Below, piece after piece: positions 1 through 8,049 of a stretch of DNA of 64,000 nt (its first letter is position 1; every line of letters starts with the position of its first letter). A program made the translations under genes and the position numbers. Location: NCBI RefSeq assembly GCF_000185905.1, contig NC_014923.1, positions 2,813,501 to 2,877,500 on the forward strand, read 5' to 3'. The notes beneath the pieces are model-generated. The model was not told where the DNA came from, did no database searches, and saw nothing but the letters and a program-made list of their open reading frames with translations. The stretch comes from Mesorhizobium ciceri biovar biserrulae WSM1271. GTDB taxonomy: Bacteria; Pseudomonadota; Alphaproteobacteria; Rhizobiales; Rhizobiaceae.

Positions 1-2
1 TG

Positions 3-1019
3 CCTGCCGACTATGCCGGTGATTTCGAGAAGACTTTCAACGGCACCGGCCCGTTCAAGCTCGAATCCTTCCGTCCCAAGCAAGGCGCCAGCTTCGTGCG
101 CAATGAGAATTACTGGGGCGACAAGGCGCTGCCCGACCGGATCGAGATCAAGTTCTTCGACGACGAGCAGGCACAGGTGCTGGCTTTGCAGGCCGGCCAG
201 CTCGACGTGATCCCAAGCACGACGCGGCTGGAGCTGGCGATCGAGGGCAATCCCAACTTCAAGCTGCTGAGCGTGCAGGCGAGCTCGCACGACCAGGTGC
301 ATCTCAGGACCGACCAGGCGCCGTTTACCGACAAGCGCATCCGCCGCGCGCTGGCGCTCACGATCGACCGAGAGGCTGTGGTCAAGGGCCTGCTCAAGGG
401 CCGCGCCATCGTCGGCAACGACACGCCGTTCGCGCCGATCTTCCCCTCGGCCGATCCATCGGTGCCGCAGCGCAAGCAGGACATTGCCGAGGCCAAGCGG
501 CTGCTTGGCGAGGCGGGCGTGCCCAACGGCTTCGAGGTGACGCTGACCACCGAACGCGCCTATGACATTCCCGACTATGCGGTCATCATCCAGAACTTCG
601 CCAAGAAGGCCGGCATCGACGTCAAGCTCAAAGTCCTGCCGCAGGACGCCTATTACGGCTCGGCGACGTTCGGCAGTTCGCCATGGCTGGATTCGGTGCT
701 CGGCATCACCGACTATGGCCACCGCGGCACGCCCGACATCTTCCTCAACGCCACGCTAAAGAGTTCGGGAGCTTGGAACGCGGCACATTTCAACAACCCG
801 GCCTATGACGCGCTGCTGCTTGACTACTCGAAGGCGCGCGACCTGCAGGCACAGCGCCTTGTTGCCCGCAAGATCCAGACCTTGCTGCTCGACGAGACGC
901 CGGCGATCATCAGCTACTTCTCGCAATACAGCCGCATCGTCAGCTCCAAGGTCGAGGGCGTACGCTTCACCGCGATTTCGCATCTCCTGCTCGACCGCGT
1001 TTCCTTCGTCCAGGCATGA
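3..1019 (+). CDS. ABC transporter substrate-binding protein, SBP_bac_5 (oligopeptide/dipeptide) family, 5' truncated by window edge
   Basis: This is the C-terminal 338 residues of a periplasmic binding protein that captures a peptide-like ligand for ABC import. The open frame runs in from the window edge, so the signal peptide and N-terminal lobe lie upstream. The family signature is visible near the left end: FNGTGPFKLESF, then RNENYWGDKALPDRIEIKFF and a QALQAGQLDVI-like stretch. These are typical of SBP_bac_5 proteins, as is the later IRRALALTIDREAVV segment. Two permease genes follow at once, 7 bases after the stop, so it belongs to an opp/dpp-type operon. No ATPase gene follows, so it is either upstream or elsewhere. 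The ligand cannot be told from sequence. Confidence 0.93.
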   Translation, partial: PADYAGDFEKTFNGTGPFKLESFRPKQGASFVRNENYWGDKALPDRIEIKFFDDEQAQVLALQAGQLDVIPSTTRLELAIEGNPNFKLLSVQASSHDQVHLRTDQAPFTDKRIRRALALTIDREAVVKGLLKGRAIVGNDTPFAPIFPSADPSVPQRKQDIAEAKRLLGEAGVPNGFEVTLTTERAYDIPDYAVIIQNFAKKAGIDVKLKVLPQDAYYGSATFGSSPWLDSVLGITDYGHRGTPDIFLNATLKSSGAWNAAHFNNPAYDALLLDYSKARDLQAQRLVARKIQTLLLDETPAIISYFSQYSRIVSSKVEGVRFTAISHLLLDRVSFVQA

Positions 1020-1026
1020 TCGCGAC

Positions 1027-1986
1027 ATGCTGACCGGTCGCATTCTGTCAGCGCGTGTGGGCACACTTGTCCTCACCCTGTGGCTGGTCAGCATTCTGGT
1101 GTTCTTCGCCGGGCAGGTCCTGCCCGGCGATGTGGGCCGTGTCATGCTCGGGCCTTTTGCCGACGCGCAAGCGGTGGCGGAACTGAACAAGCGGCTAGGC
1201 GCCGACCAGCCGGTTCTCGTCCAGTATTGGCTCTGGTTCAGCAAAGCGGTCACCGGTGACTTCGGCACCTCGCTGTCGATGCGCGGGCCGGTGGCGCCCT
1301 TCGTGCTGGAAAGCCTCAAGCGCTCCGCGGCGCTTGCCGGGATTATTTTGCTCTTCCTCGTTCCGCTCGGCGTTGGTGCCGGCGTCATCGCCGGTCTCAA
1401 TGCGGGCCGCCTCATCGACCGGCTGATCGTGATGGCGGGCGTCTCCTTCGGCATTGTGCCTGATTTCGTTTCCGGCCTGATGCTGCTCATCGTTTTCGGC
1501 CTGTGGCTGAACTGGTTCCCGATCTCCGGAGTTGCGCCCGATGGCGCGGGCTTCTGGACGCATGGCTATTATCTGATCCTGCCGGCGCTGCCGCTGGTGC
1601 TGAACCTTTCCGGCTATATCGCCCGGATGACGCGAGCAGGCGTGATCGAGGCGATCGCCGCCGATTACACGCGCACCGCCGTCCTGAAAGGGCTCGAGCG
1701 GCGCGAGATCATCTTTCGGCACGTGCTGCGCAATGCGCTGACGCCGACCGTCGCGGTGCTGGCGACGCAGACCGGATACATGCTGGGTGGGCTGGTGGTG
1801 ATCGAGGCGTTGTTCGGCATCCAGGGACTTGGCAATCTGGTCCTGAACGCGGCCAAGGCCCGTGATTTCCCGATGCTGGAGGCAGGCGTATTGGTGATGG
1901 CGGCCATCTTCGTGCTGTCGGCGGCGGCCGGCGACCTCTTGCTGGCGCTGCTCGATCCGCGGCAACGCCGCCGGACCTCGCCATGA
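1027..1986 (+). CDS. ABC transporter permease, DppB/OppB family
   Basis: This is an inner-membrane permease of 319 residues and the first of two permeases of the peptide-type importer. I chose the ATG at 1027, 7 bases after the binding-protein stop. Starting there gives a normal N-terminal transmembrane helix (GTLVLTLWLVSILVFF), whereas upstream in-frame starts would overlap the previous gene. The DppB-type N-terminal region contains LPGDVGRVMLGPFA, and the EAA loop that contacts the ATPase is near residues 220-245 (TAVLKGLERREIIFRHVLRNA). About six membrane helices are visible, and the length is usual for DppB. It overlaps the next permease by 4 bases. Confidence 0.93.
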   Translation: MLTGRILSARVGTLVLTLWLVSILVFFAGQVLPGDVGRVMLGPFADAQAVAELNKRLGADQPVLVQYWLWFSKAVTGDFGTSLSMRGPVAPFVLESLKRSAALAGIILLFLVPLGVGAGVIAGLNAGRLIDRLIVMAGVSFGIVPDFVSGLMLLIVFGLWLNWFPISGVAPDGAGFWTHGYYLILPALPLVLNLSGYIARMTRAGVIEAIAADYTRTAVLKGLERREIIFRHVLRNALTPTVAVLATQTGYMLGGLVVIEALFGIQGLGNLVLNAAKARDFPMLEAGVLVMAAIFVLSAAAGDLLLALLDPRQRRRTSP

Positions 1987-2870
1987 CGGATCTGGCCGAG
2001 TTTCCCGCACTGCAGCGCGCCGTGGCGGGCTTTTCGGCAGTGCGCCGGATTCGCAGTGCTTTCGCCGGATTGCCGCCGTCGGTCGTGGTCGGATTGCTGC
2101 TGCTTTTGTTCTGGGTCGCTTGCGCCATAGCAGGCAACCTCTTCGTTCCCTACGATCCCTATGCCGAGGATTTCCTGGCGACGCTGACGCCGCCCGATGC
2201 GCTGCACTGGTTCGGGACCGATCAGCTCGGCCGCGATGTGCTGTCCCGCATCATCGTCGGTTCGCGCGACATCCTGCTGGTTGCGCCGCTGGCGACGCTG
2301 GCCGGGGTTGCCGCCGGCAGCATCATCGGCCTGGTGCTCGGCTATTTCGAGGGCCTCACTGATGCCATCGGCGCGCGGCTGCTCGATACGCTGATGGCGT
2401 TTCCGTTCATCGTTCTCGTCACCATGACGCTGGTGGCGATCGGCCCGTCGAACCTGACCGTCATCCTGGTGATCGGCATCGCCTACGCGCCGCTGGTGGC
2501 GCGCACCGTTCGCGCCGCCGTGCGTGAGCAGAAGCAGCGCGACTATGTCAGCGCCGCGCGGCTTGGCGGTGAAGGCCCGCTCGCCATCATGTTCCTGGAG
2601 ATCCTGCCCAACATCAGGGAAACGATCCTCATCGAACTCGTCACAAGGCTGGGCTACGCGTTCTTCTCGATCGCGACGCTGAGCTTTCTCGGCCTCGGCA
2701 TTCAGCCGCCATCGGCCGACTGGGGACTGGCCGTCGCCGACGGCTATGGCTTCCTGACCGGCGGAAAATGGTGGGTCGTCGTCTTCAATTCCGGGGCAAT
2801 CGTCTCGCTGGTGATGGCGACCAACCTGATCGCACAAGGCATTGGCGCCTTCGAGAATAGCGATGCATGA
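1983..2870 (+). CDS. ABC transporter permease, DppC/OppC family
   Basis: This is the second inner-membrane permease of the peptide-type importer, with 295 residues. Its start overlaps the stop of the preceding permease (ATGA), so the two are translationally coupled. The N-terminal helix (VVVGLLLLLFWVACAIAGNLF), the periplasmic DALHWFGTDQLGRDVLSRII motif and the EAA loop (SAARLGGEGPLAIMFLEIL) are all typical of DppC. No ATP-binding gene follows within the window. The next gene is an oxidoreductase 63 bases on, perhaps in the same transcript. Confidence 0.93.
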   Translation: MTDLAEFPALQRAVAGFSAVRRIRSAFAGLPPSVVVGLLLLLFWVACAIAGNLFVPYDPYAEDFLATLTPPDALHWFGTDQLGRDVLSRIIVGSRDILLVAPLATLAGVAAGSIIGLVLGYFEGLTDAIGARLLDTLMAFPFIVLVTMTLVAIGPSNLTVILVIGIAYAPLVARTVRAAVREQKQRDYVSAARLGGEGPLAIMFLEILPNIRETILIELVTRLGYAFFSIATLSFLGLGIQPPSADWGLAVADGYGFLTGGKWWVVVFNSGAIVSLVMATNLIAQGIGAFENSDA

Positions 2871-2933
2871 GCCTTGATCCGGGCGCCAAAAAATCTCTTT
2901 TGCATTGAAGCCTGACGCGCATCCTTATATCGC

Positions 2934-3962
2934 ATGATTATGAAGAAAATCGGGTTCCTGTCGTTCGGGCACTGGACGCCCTCGTCGCAATCGCAAGTGC
3001 GCTCGGCTTCGGACGCGCTTTTGCAATCCATAGAGCTGGCTGTCGCCGCCGAGCAGCTGGGCGCGGACGGCGCGTATTTTCGCGTGCATCACTTCGCCCG
3101 CCAGCTCGCGTCGCCGTTCCCGCTGCTGGCGGCGGTCGGCGCCAGGACCAGCCGCATCGAGATCGGCACCGCGGTCATCGACATGCGCTACGAGAACCCG
3201 CTCTACATGGCCGAGGATGCCGGTGCCGCCGACATCATCGCCGGCGGGCGCCTGCAACTCGGCATCAGCCGTGGCTCGCCCGAGCAGGTGATCGATGGCT
3301 GGCGCCATTTTGGCTACGCGCCGCCGGAAGGGCAGAGCGACGCCGACATGGCAAGGCACCACGCCGAGGTCTTCCTCGAGACGCTGCGCGGCGAGGGGTT
3401 CGCCCAGCCCAATCCACGGCCAATGTTCCCCAACCCGCCCGGCCTCTTGCGCCTCGAGCCGCATTCGGAGGGTTTGCGCGAGCGGATCTGGTGGGGTGCG
3501 GCCACCAACGCCACGTCGGAATGGGCAGCCAAGCTCGGCATGAACCTGCAGAGCTCGACGCTCAAATTCGACGAGAGCGGCAAGCCGTTCCACATCCAGC
3601 AGGCCGAGCAGATCCGCATCTATCGCGAGGCCTGGAAGGCAGCCGGCCACAAGCGCGAGCCGCGCGTCTCGGTCAGCCGCAGCATCTTCGCGCTGGTCGA
3701 CGATCGCGACCGCGCCTATTTCGGCCGCGGCAATGAGAGCCGCGACCAGATCGGCTTCATCGAGGAGAACACCAAGGCGATTTTCGGGCGCAGCTACGCG
3801 GCCGAGCCGGATGTGCTGATCAAGGAATTGGCGCAGGACGAGGCGATCGCCGAGGCGGATACGCTGTTGCTCACCGTTCCGAACCAGCTCGGCGTCGACT
3901 ACAACGCGCATGTCATCGAGGCGATCCTGACCCATGTCGCTCCAGCGCTGGGCTGGCGCTGA
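2934..3962 (+). CDS. LLM-class flavin-dependent oxidoreductase (luciferase-like monooxygenase)
   Basis: This is a 342-residue protein of the bacterial luciferase-like fold, a TIM barrel that uses reduced FMN or F420. The N-terminus (KKIGFLSFGHW) and the segments AAEQLGADGAYFRVHHFARQ, RIEIGTAVIDMRYENPLYMA and AGGRLQLGISRGSPEQ are typical. The start may be the ATG at 2934 or the one at 2940; there is no strong ribosome site for either. In rhizobia such enzymes often sit beside peptide-type ABC importers and are presumed to oxidise the imported compound. The substrate here is unknown. Confidence 0.88.
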   Translation: MIMKKIGFLSFGHWTPSSQSQVRSASDALLQSIELAVAAEQLGADGAYFRVHHFARQLASPFPLLAAVGARTSRIEIGTAVIDMRYENPLYMAEDAGAADIIAGGRLQLGISRGSPEQVIDGWRHFGYAPPEGQSDADMARHHAEVFLETLRGEGFAQPNPRPMFPNPPGLLRLEPHSEGLRERIWWGAATNATSEWAAKLGMNLQSSTLKFDESGKPFHIQQAEQIRIYREAWKAAGHKREPRVSVSRSIFALVDDRDRAYFGRGNESRDQIGFIEENTKAIFGRSYAAEPDVLIKELAQDEAIAEADTLLLTVPNQLGVDYNAHVIEAILTHVAPALGWR

Positions 3963-4003
3963 CGCCGGATCGATCAGGGCCGAGTTTTCCAGGGAGGTAC
4001 ACA

Positions 4004-4651
4004 ATGCCAAAGAAGGCCTTGATCGCCTGGGGCGGCTGGGAGGGCCATACGCCGGAGCAGAGCGCGAAGCTCGTTCGCACCTTGCTTGAGCGAAACGGCT
4101 TCGACGTCACGCTGGGTGAGGGCACGGCGATGTTCGCCGGTCCGGAGCTTGCTTCCTTCGATCTCATCGTGCCTGTCATCACGATGTCGACGATCGAAAA
4201 GGCCGAGTTGCAGAACCTGACGCTTGCGGTTCGCGGGGGAAGCGGGCTCGGCGGTTTCCACGGCACGATGGGCGACAGTTTCCGCAATGAGCCTGACTAT
4301 CAGTTCATGACCGGCGGCCAATGGGTGGCGCATCCCGGCAACATCATCGACTACACTGTCGCGATCACCCGGCCGGACGATCCGATCACAAAAGGCATCA
4401 GCGATTTCGCCTACCGGTCGGAGCAATATTACATGCATGTCGACCCAAGCAATGAGGTGCTGGCGACCACCACCTTCACCGACGCGCATTTTCCGGGGAT
4501 AGGCGGCGTCGTCATGCCGGTCGTCTGGAAACGGCGCTATGGGGCGGGGAAGGTTTTCTACAGTTCCCTTGGTCACACGGCGGATGAGTTCGCGGTGCCG
4601 GAAATGGCGCTGATGGTGGAGCGGGGTTTGCTTTGGGCGGCGCGGGGGTAG
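4004..4651 (+). CDS. ThuA-like domain protein
   Basis: This is a 215-residue protein of the ThuA-like family, a class I glutamine-amidotransferase-like fold linked in rhizobia to trehalose and other sugar use. A good ribosome site (gggaggt) lies 7 bases before the ATG. Recognisable family segments are ALIAWGGWEGHTPEQSA at the N-terminus, the GLGGFHGTMGDSFRNEPDYQ block (residues 85-105), HVDPSNEVLATT and the C-terminal PVVWKRRYGAGKVFYSSLGH. The gene is 41 bases after the LLM oxidoreductase in the same direction, so the two probably share a transcript. The exact reaction is not known for this family. Confidence 0.85.
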   Translation: MPKKALIAWGGWEGHTPEQSAKLVRTLLERNGFDVTLGEGTAMFAGPELASFDLIVPVITMSTIEKAELQNLTLAVRGGSGLGGFHGTMGDSFRNEPDYQFMTGGQWVAHPGNIIDYTVAITRPDDPITKGISDFAYRSEQYYMHVDPSNEVLATTTFTDAHFPGIGGVVMPVVWKRRYGAGKVFYSSLGHTADEFAVPEMALMVERGLLWAARG

Positions 4652-4710
4652 AAGCAGGCGAAGTTCGTGAAAATCTGATGGAATTCACAGGAAATCTACG
4701 GAGATATCCA

Positions 4711-5055
4711 ATGAACGATTCCAGTTGGTCCGCTTCCGAAAAGAAGCTCGCCCGCCACGCCTTCGATAAGGCTCTTGAGGCGGCCCTCGCAAAGACGATG
4801 GCCGAATTCAAGAGCAAGGCCAGTGCGGTGACGGTTCCCTCCCAGATGTGGGAGCTGGAAGCCTATTTGCGTGAACAGCGGCGGGATATCGATCGGACGT
4901 TCGACTACCGCTATTCGCAGCTCCTTTATGTCTTCACTCATCTCATCCGAGCAGGCTGCCTCGATGAAAAGCTGCTTGCCGGTCTGTCGCAAGACAAGCG
5001 GGATGTCATTCGGCGGGACCTTGCCTTTGCGGCGGGACGCCCGGCCAGCGGATGA
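4711..5055 (+). CDS. fluorescence recovery protein (FRP)-like small protein
   Basis: This is a 114-residue, mostly helical protein. Its pattern matches what I remember of the cyanobacterial fluorescence recovery protein, which detaches the orange carotenoid protein from phycobilisomes: an N-terminal WSASEKKLARHAFDKALEAA helix, then MWELEAYLREQRRDIDRTF, DYRYSQLLYVFTHLIRAG and LSQDK. The aligned block W-x-L-x-x-[FY]-L-x-x-x-R-x-[DE]-ID-x-x-[FY]-D-x-R-x-S is shared. No orange carotenoid protein or phycobilisome gene is visible here, so the partner must differ. I chose the ATG at 4711 because it follows cggagata and leaves a compact domain; an upstream in-frame start at 4633 would overlap ThuA. 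The homology is from memory, not from a search. Confidence 0.62.
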   Translation: MNDSSWSASEKKLARHAFDKALEAALAKTMAEFKSKASAVTVPSQMWELEAYLREQRRDIDRTFDYRYSQLLYVFTHLIRAGCLDEKLLAGLSQDKRDVIRRDLAFAAGRPASG

Positions 5056-5149
5056 CGACGGCAGGGAGTGCGGCCGCGTCCCAATCCCTGCCATGCTGGA
5101 AAGCGGCCGTTGTCGTACTACCATCCCGTCACATGGCGAGGGGGATGAG

Positions 5150-5563
5150 ATGGACCATCAGCGTACTGTTTTTCTGATCGGAGCAGGTTCCGTTGGTGAC
5201 GACGAGCAAGCCGTGTTCACGCTGCACGTGAACGGCGCTGCCTGCAATCTGAAATGCAGTTATCGGGACAAGGTGATCGAGGCAGAAGAGGAAGACTTTT
5301 TCGAGGCTCTGTTCCAAATCCGTCAGGCACTCGAAGTCGATGGCCTGCTACCCTTCTGTTACGGAGCAAGCACCAATGTTTATCCGGAAAATACCGTGAT
5401 GGAGAAAAGTCGCGGATTGATAGCCTGCAAGGTGAAGACGGGGCAATTTCCGCAAGAGAGCGATCTGGTCGACATATTTGATGATGGCGTCGACGTGGTT
5501 CCGGTTTTCGTCCATATGCAGCAGGAATTTTGGGAAGAATGGCTGACTTCGCTGCCTTCCTAG
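5150..5563 (+). CDS. conserved hypothetical protein (acidic, ~137 aa)
   Basis: I do not recognise a named family with confidence. The 137-residue product starts at the ATG at 5150, preceded by gagggg. It has no signal peptide or membrane helix. It is acidic, with a central helix (AEEEDFFEALFQIRQALE), then the block GLLPFCYGASTNVYPENTV and a C-terminal SDLVDIFDDGVDVVPVFV followed by EFWEEWLTSL. This compact alpha/beta look is like small immunity-type proteins of polymorphic toxin systems, but no toxin gene is adjacent. It lies 94 bases downstream of the FRP-like gene in the same direction. Confidence 0.7.
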   Translation: MDHQRTVFLIGAGSVGDDEQAVFTLHVNGAACNLKCSYRDKVIEAEEEDFFEALFQIRQALEVDGLLPFCYGASTNVYPENTVMEKSRGLIACKVKTGQFPQESDLVDIFDDGVDVVPVFVHMQQEFWEEWLTSLPS

Positions 5564-5573
5564 CTGCTGGCGT

Positions 5574-7598
5574 TCATCCAATCCCGCCCGTAACCAGATA
5601 GGCGCCGGCGCTGCGCCCATCCTCCAGCCGCACAATAGCCGTCACGATCGAGCCATACGAGCCACGCCAGACGCTGTGGAACCGCTGGTGCTCTGCGGCC
5701 GGAACCAATGCCTGTCCACAGCAGCGCGCTCCGCTTCGCTGCATGGCGACAGGCTCGCCGTTGACATGCACCTTGACGCTGGCGTTTTCCGCCTCGGCGT
5801 CGATCGGCAGGTCGAGGGTGATGGTGATCTCGTCCTGATCGCCGGTCGTGCGCGTCTCGGCGGCAAGCGCGATGACGAGCGGAGGTGCCTTGCCGTTACC
5901 GGTTTGCGTGGGCCGGCGGGAAAATACATCTTCAGTCAGTTCCGGCGTGCGTGGGGGCAGGGTGCGGCGCCGGGTCGACAGTTCGTAGTCGCCGGCCATG
6001 CGCAGCAGCCTTTCGTCGTCATAGGCCTTACCGGCGAAGGTCAGGCCGACCGGCATGCCGATATCGGCCATGGTTCCCATGGGCACGGTGACGGTCGGGA
6101 TGCCGAAATGGCGCCAGACCAGATTGCCGTTGGCGACCCAGGTGCCATTGCGCCAGGCAAGGGCGGCAGATGCCTCGTCGATGTCTGCATCGGCCGGTCC
6201 GACATCGGCGGCGGCGGGCAGCGCCACGGCGTCGATGTCTTGGCCGTCCAGCCAGTCCTCGAAATCGATCCGCCTTGTTGCTTCGAGGCCCTTCAGTCCG
6301 TCTTCCAGCGTTGGAATGTCTGCGAACGGCGTGACGCCGGACCGGGCCCGTTCCACATATTCTCTCAGATCGAAGCCGCCCTCATAGCGGTCGGGCAGCG
6401 TGCCGGGCGGCTGCGGGAAGATCTTTGGGCCGTCGACGGAGACGAGATCGGGCACGGCCGGGTCGGCATTGGCGCGCAAAAAGTCGTCCCAGCCCCAGAT
6501 GCTGAGATCCCAGAGTTCGCGCTCGGCGAAGTCCTGCGGCACCAGCCCGCGCTCGACCATGGTGCGCGCCCCGGGGCGGTCGCGCTCGTAGTTGGAGACG
6601 ACGGGGAAATCGACCTCGATCACCTCGGCGCCAAGCCGCTTGAGATCGGCCGCTGCCTGCTCCCACAGGGCAAGCACCGAGGCGCGGGTTTCGATCGGCG
6701 CATCGGCCTCGCTGTCGCGGCCGATATACATTCTGGGCACGCCCAGGCGCTTGCCTTTCAACGACCCCGCCAGTGCGAGATCGGTATAACGGGGCGGCCG
6801 CACATCGGAGCTTTTCGGCGGCTTGACCCAAGGCTGCGCGCGCCAGAAATCGCCTCGCGCCTCGGGATCGTCGGCGACGATCACATCGAGCAGTTCGAGC
6901 ATGTCGGGCACGCTGCGCGTATGCGGCACGACGACATCCATGGTCGGCACCAGGGGCCAGTTGCCGCGCACAGAAATGACGCCGCGCGACGGCGTGTAGG
7001 CGACCAGCGCATTGTTGGTGGCCGGCGCGCGGCCGGACGACCAGGTTTCCTCGCCAAGCCCGAAGGCGCAGAAGCTGGCCGCTGTCGCCGTGCCGGAGCC
7101 ATTGGACGAACCCGATGCGAAGGCGGCGGTGAGATAATCGCCATTGTACGGACTTTCGGCGCGGCCATAGACGCCCCGCTGCATGCCGCCATTGGCCATT
7201 GGCGGCATGTTGGTCAGCCCGATCAGCACCGCGCCGCCGGCGCGCAGCCGGGCGATGGTGAAGGCATCCTCATTGGCAATGAGATGCTCGAAGGCCGGCG
7301 AGCCGGCGGCCACCGTCAGGCCTGCAACCTTGTAGCTGTCCTTGGCGGTGTAGGGGATGCCGTCGAGCGGTCCGAGCACGGCGCCATTGCGGCGGCGCCG
7401 GTCGGAGGCGGCGGCTTCCTCGAACATGTCAGGGTTGAGCACCGGGACGGCATTGAGGCTGATGCCGTGCCTGTCGAAATGCGCGATGCGCCTCAGATAC
7501 GCCCCGACCAGTTCGACGCTGGTGACGGTGCCGTCATCGAGCGCGCGGCGCAGTTGGTCGATCGTCGCTTCGACGAGGTGAAGGCTGGCGTCGGTCAT
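5574..7598 (-). CDS. amidase (amidase-signature family) with C-terminal extension
   Basis: This is a 674-residue enzyme of the amidase-signature family, Ser-cisSer-Lys amide hydrolases. The likely catalytic Lys is in GIPYTAKDSYKVAG (about residue 86). The Ser-rich loop is ASGSSNGSG (about 161-169) and the nucleophile is probably the Ser in EETWSSGRAPA (about 188). The canonical GGSSGGS is altered here. Residues from about 545 on form an extension of roughly 130 residues beyond the usual amidase domain; it looks like a beta-rich domain (DQDEITITLDLPIDAEAENA). I prefer the ATG at 7598 over the start at 7625 because it is nearer a gggat site and matches family N-termini. The substrate is unknown. 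Confidence 0.88.
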   Translation of the reverse strand: MTDASLHLVEATIDQLRRALDDGTVTSVELVGAYLRRIAHFDRHGISLNAVPVLNPDMFEEAAASDRRRRNGAVLGPLDGIPYTAKDSYKVAGLTVAAGSPAFEHLIANEDAFTIARLRAGGAVLIGLTNMPPMANGGMQRGVYGRAESPYNGDYLTAAFASGSSNGSGTATAASFCAFGLGEETWSSGRAPATNNALVAYTPSRGVISVRGNWPLVPTMDVVVPHTRSVPDMLELLDVIVADDPEARGDFWRAQPWVKPPKSSDVRPPRYTDLALAGSLKGKRLGVPRMYIGRDSEADAPIETRASVLALWEQAAADLKRLGAEVIEVDFPVVSNYERDRPGARTMVERGLVPQDFAERELWDLSIWGWDDFLRANADPAVPDLVSVDGPKIFPQPPGTLPDRYEGGFDLREYVERARSGVTPFADIPTLEDGLKGLEATRRIDFEDWLDGQDIDAVALPAAADVGPADADIDEASAALAWRNGTWVANGNLVWRHFGIPTVTVPMGTMADIGMPVGLTFAGKAYDDERLLRMAGDYELSTRRRTLPPRTPELTEDVFSRRPTQTGNGKAPPLVIALAAETRTTGDQDEITITLDLPIDAEAENASVKVHVNGEPVAMQRSGARCCGQALVPAAEHQRFHSVWRGSYGSIVTAIVRLEDGRSAGAYLVTGGIG

Positions 7599-7741
7599 CA
7601 CGGATCCCACATTTCCACGCACCATGGATGAGCGAGGCCGCAGGCTTCGGCAAGAGCCTATCGCGGTCTTCTCGGAACTTTTGTCCGGCTGGCGGTTTTG
7701 GATGTATGGTGCGATTCCGGAATGGCCAGAAGGGTGTGCCG

Positions 7742-8017
7742 ATGACCACGAAATGCGTTGCGATCCTAGCTCTCGCGGTTGCTACGGGCGCGAGTCTTTG
7801 CGCCCCGGCCTTGGCTGGCGACCGGCATCACGACCGCCGGGTCCACTCCGAACGCTACGTTCCCGCCGAAGGCGATCTCATCGATATCCTGTTCGGCGGC
7901 CCGCACTACTACGATCAGCAGTTGGTGACGACGGCGGCTGGCGCGTGCTCCTACCATCGCGTTGGACCCGACGCGAATGCATTGAACAAGATCAACGATC
8001 ATCACTGCGGGAAATAA
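7742..8017 (+). CDS. small secreted hypothetical protein
   Basis: This is a 91-residue protein with a clear Sec signal peptide (TKCVAILALAVATGASLCAPALAG), probably cleaved after ALA near residue 25. The mature part is about 66 residues, rich in His and Tyr (GDRHHDRRVHSERYVPAEGD, GGPHYYDQQLV), with two Cys that could form a disulfide. It may bind metal in the periplasm, but that is only inferred from composition. An in-frame start at 7628 would add a non-signal N-terminus, so the ATG at 7742 is preferred. A weak general-stress-like promoter (GGAAC at 7674) lies upstream. Confidence 0.75.
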   Translation: MTTKCVAILALAVATGASLCAPALAGDRHHDRRVHSERYVPAEGDLIDILFGGPHYYDQQLVTTAAGACSYHRVGPDANALNKINDHHCGK

Positions 8018-8041
8018 GGCAGTAGGGCAGTAGGGCAGTAG
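8018..8041 (+). repeat. tandem repeat, 3 copies of an 8-bp unit
   Basis: Three exact copies of ggcagtag lie between the stop codon of the small secreted protein and the end of the convergent oxidoreductase gene. This is a simple-sequence tract that could vary by slippage. No function is evident. Confidence 0.85.
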
Positions 8042-8049
8042 GGAGCGCC

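Noticed and set aside
5676..7631. Very long open frame on the + strand opposite the amidase gene
   Set aside because: It mirrors the amidase in antisense, has His/Arg/Gly-rich composition typical of GC-rich shadow frames and shows no family motif.
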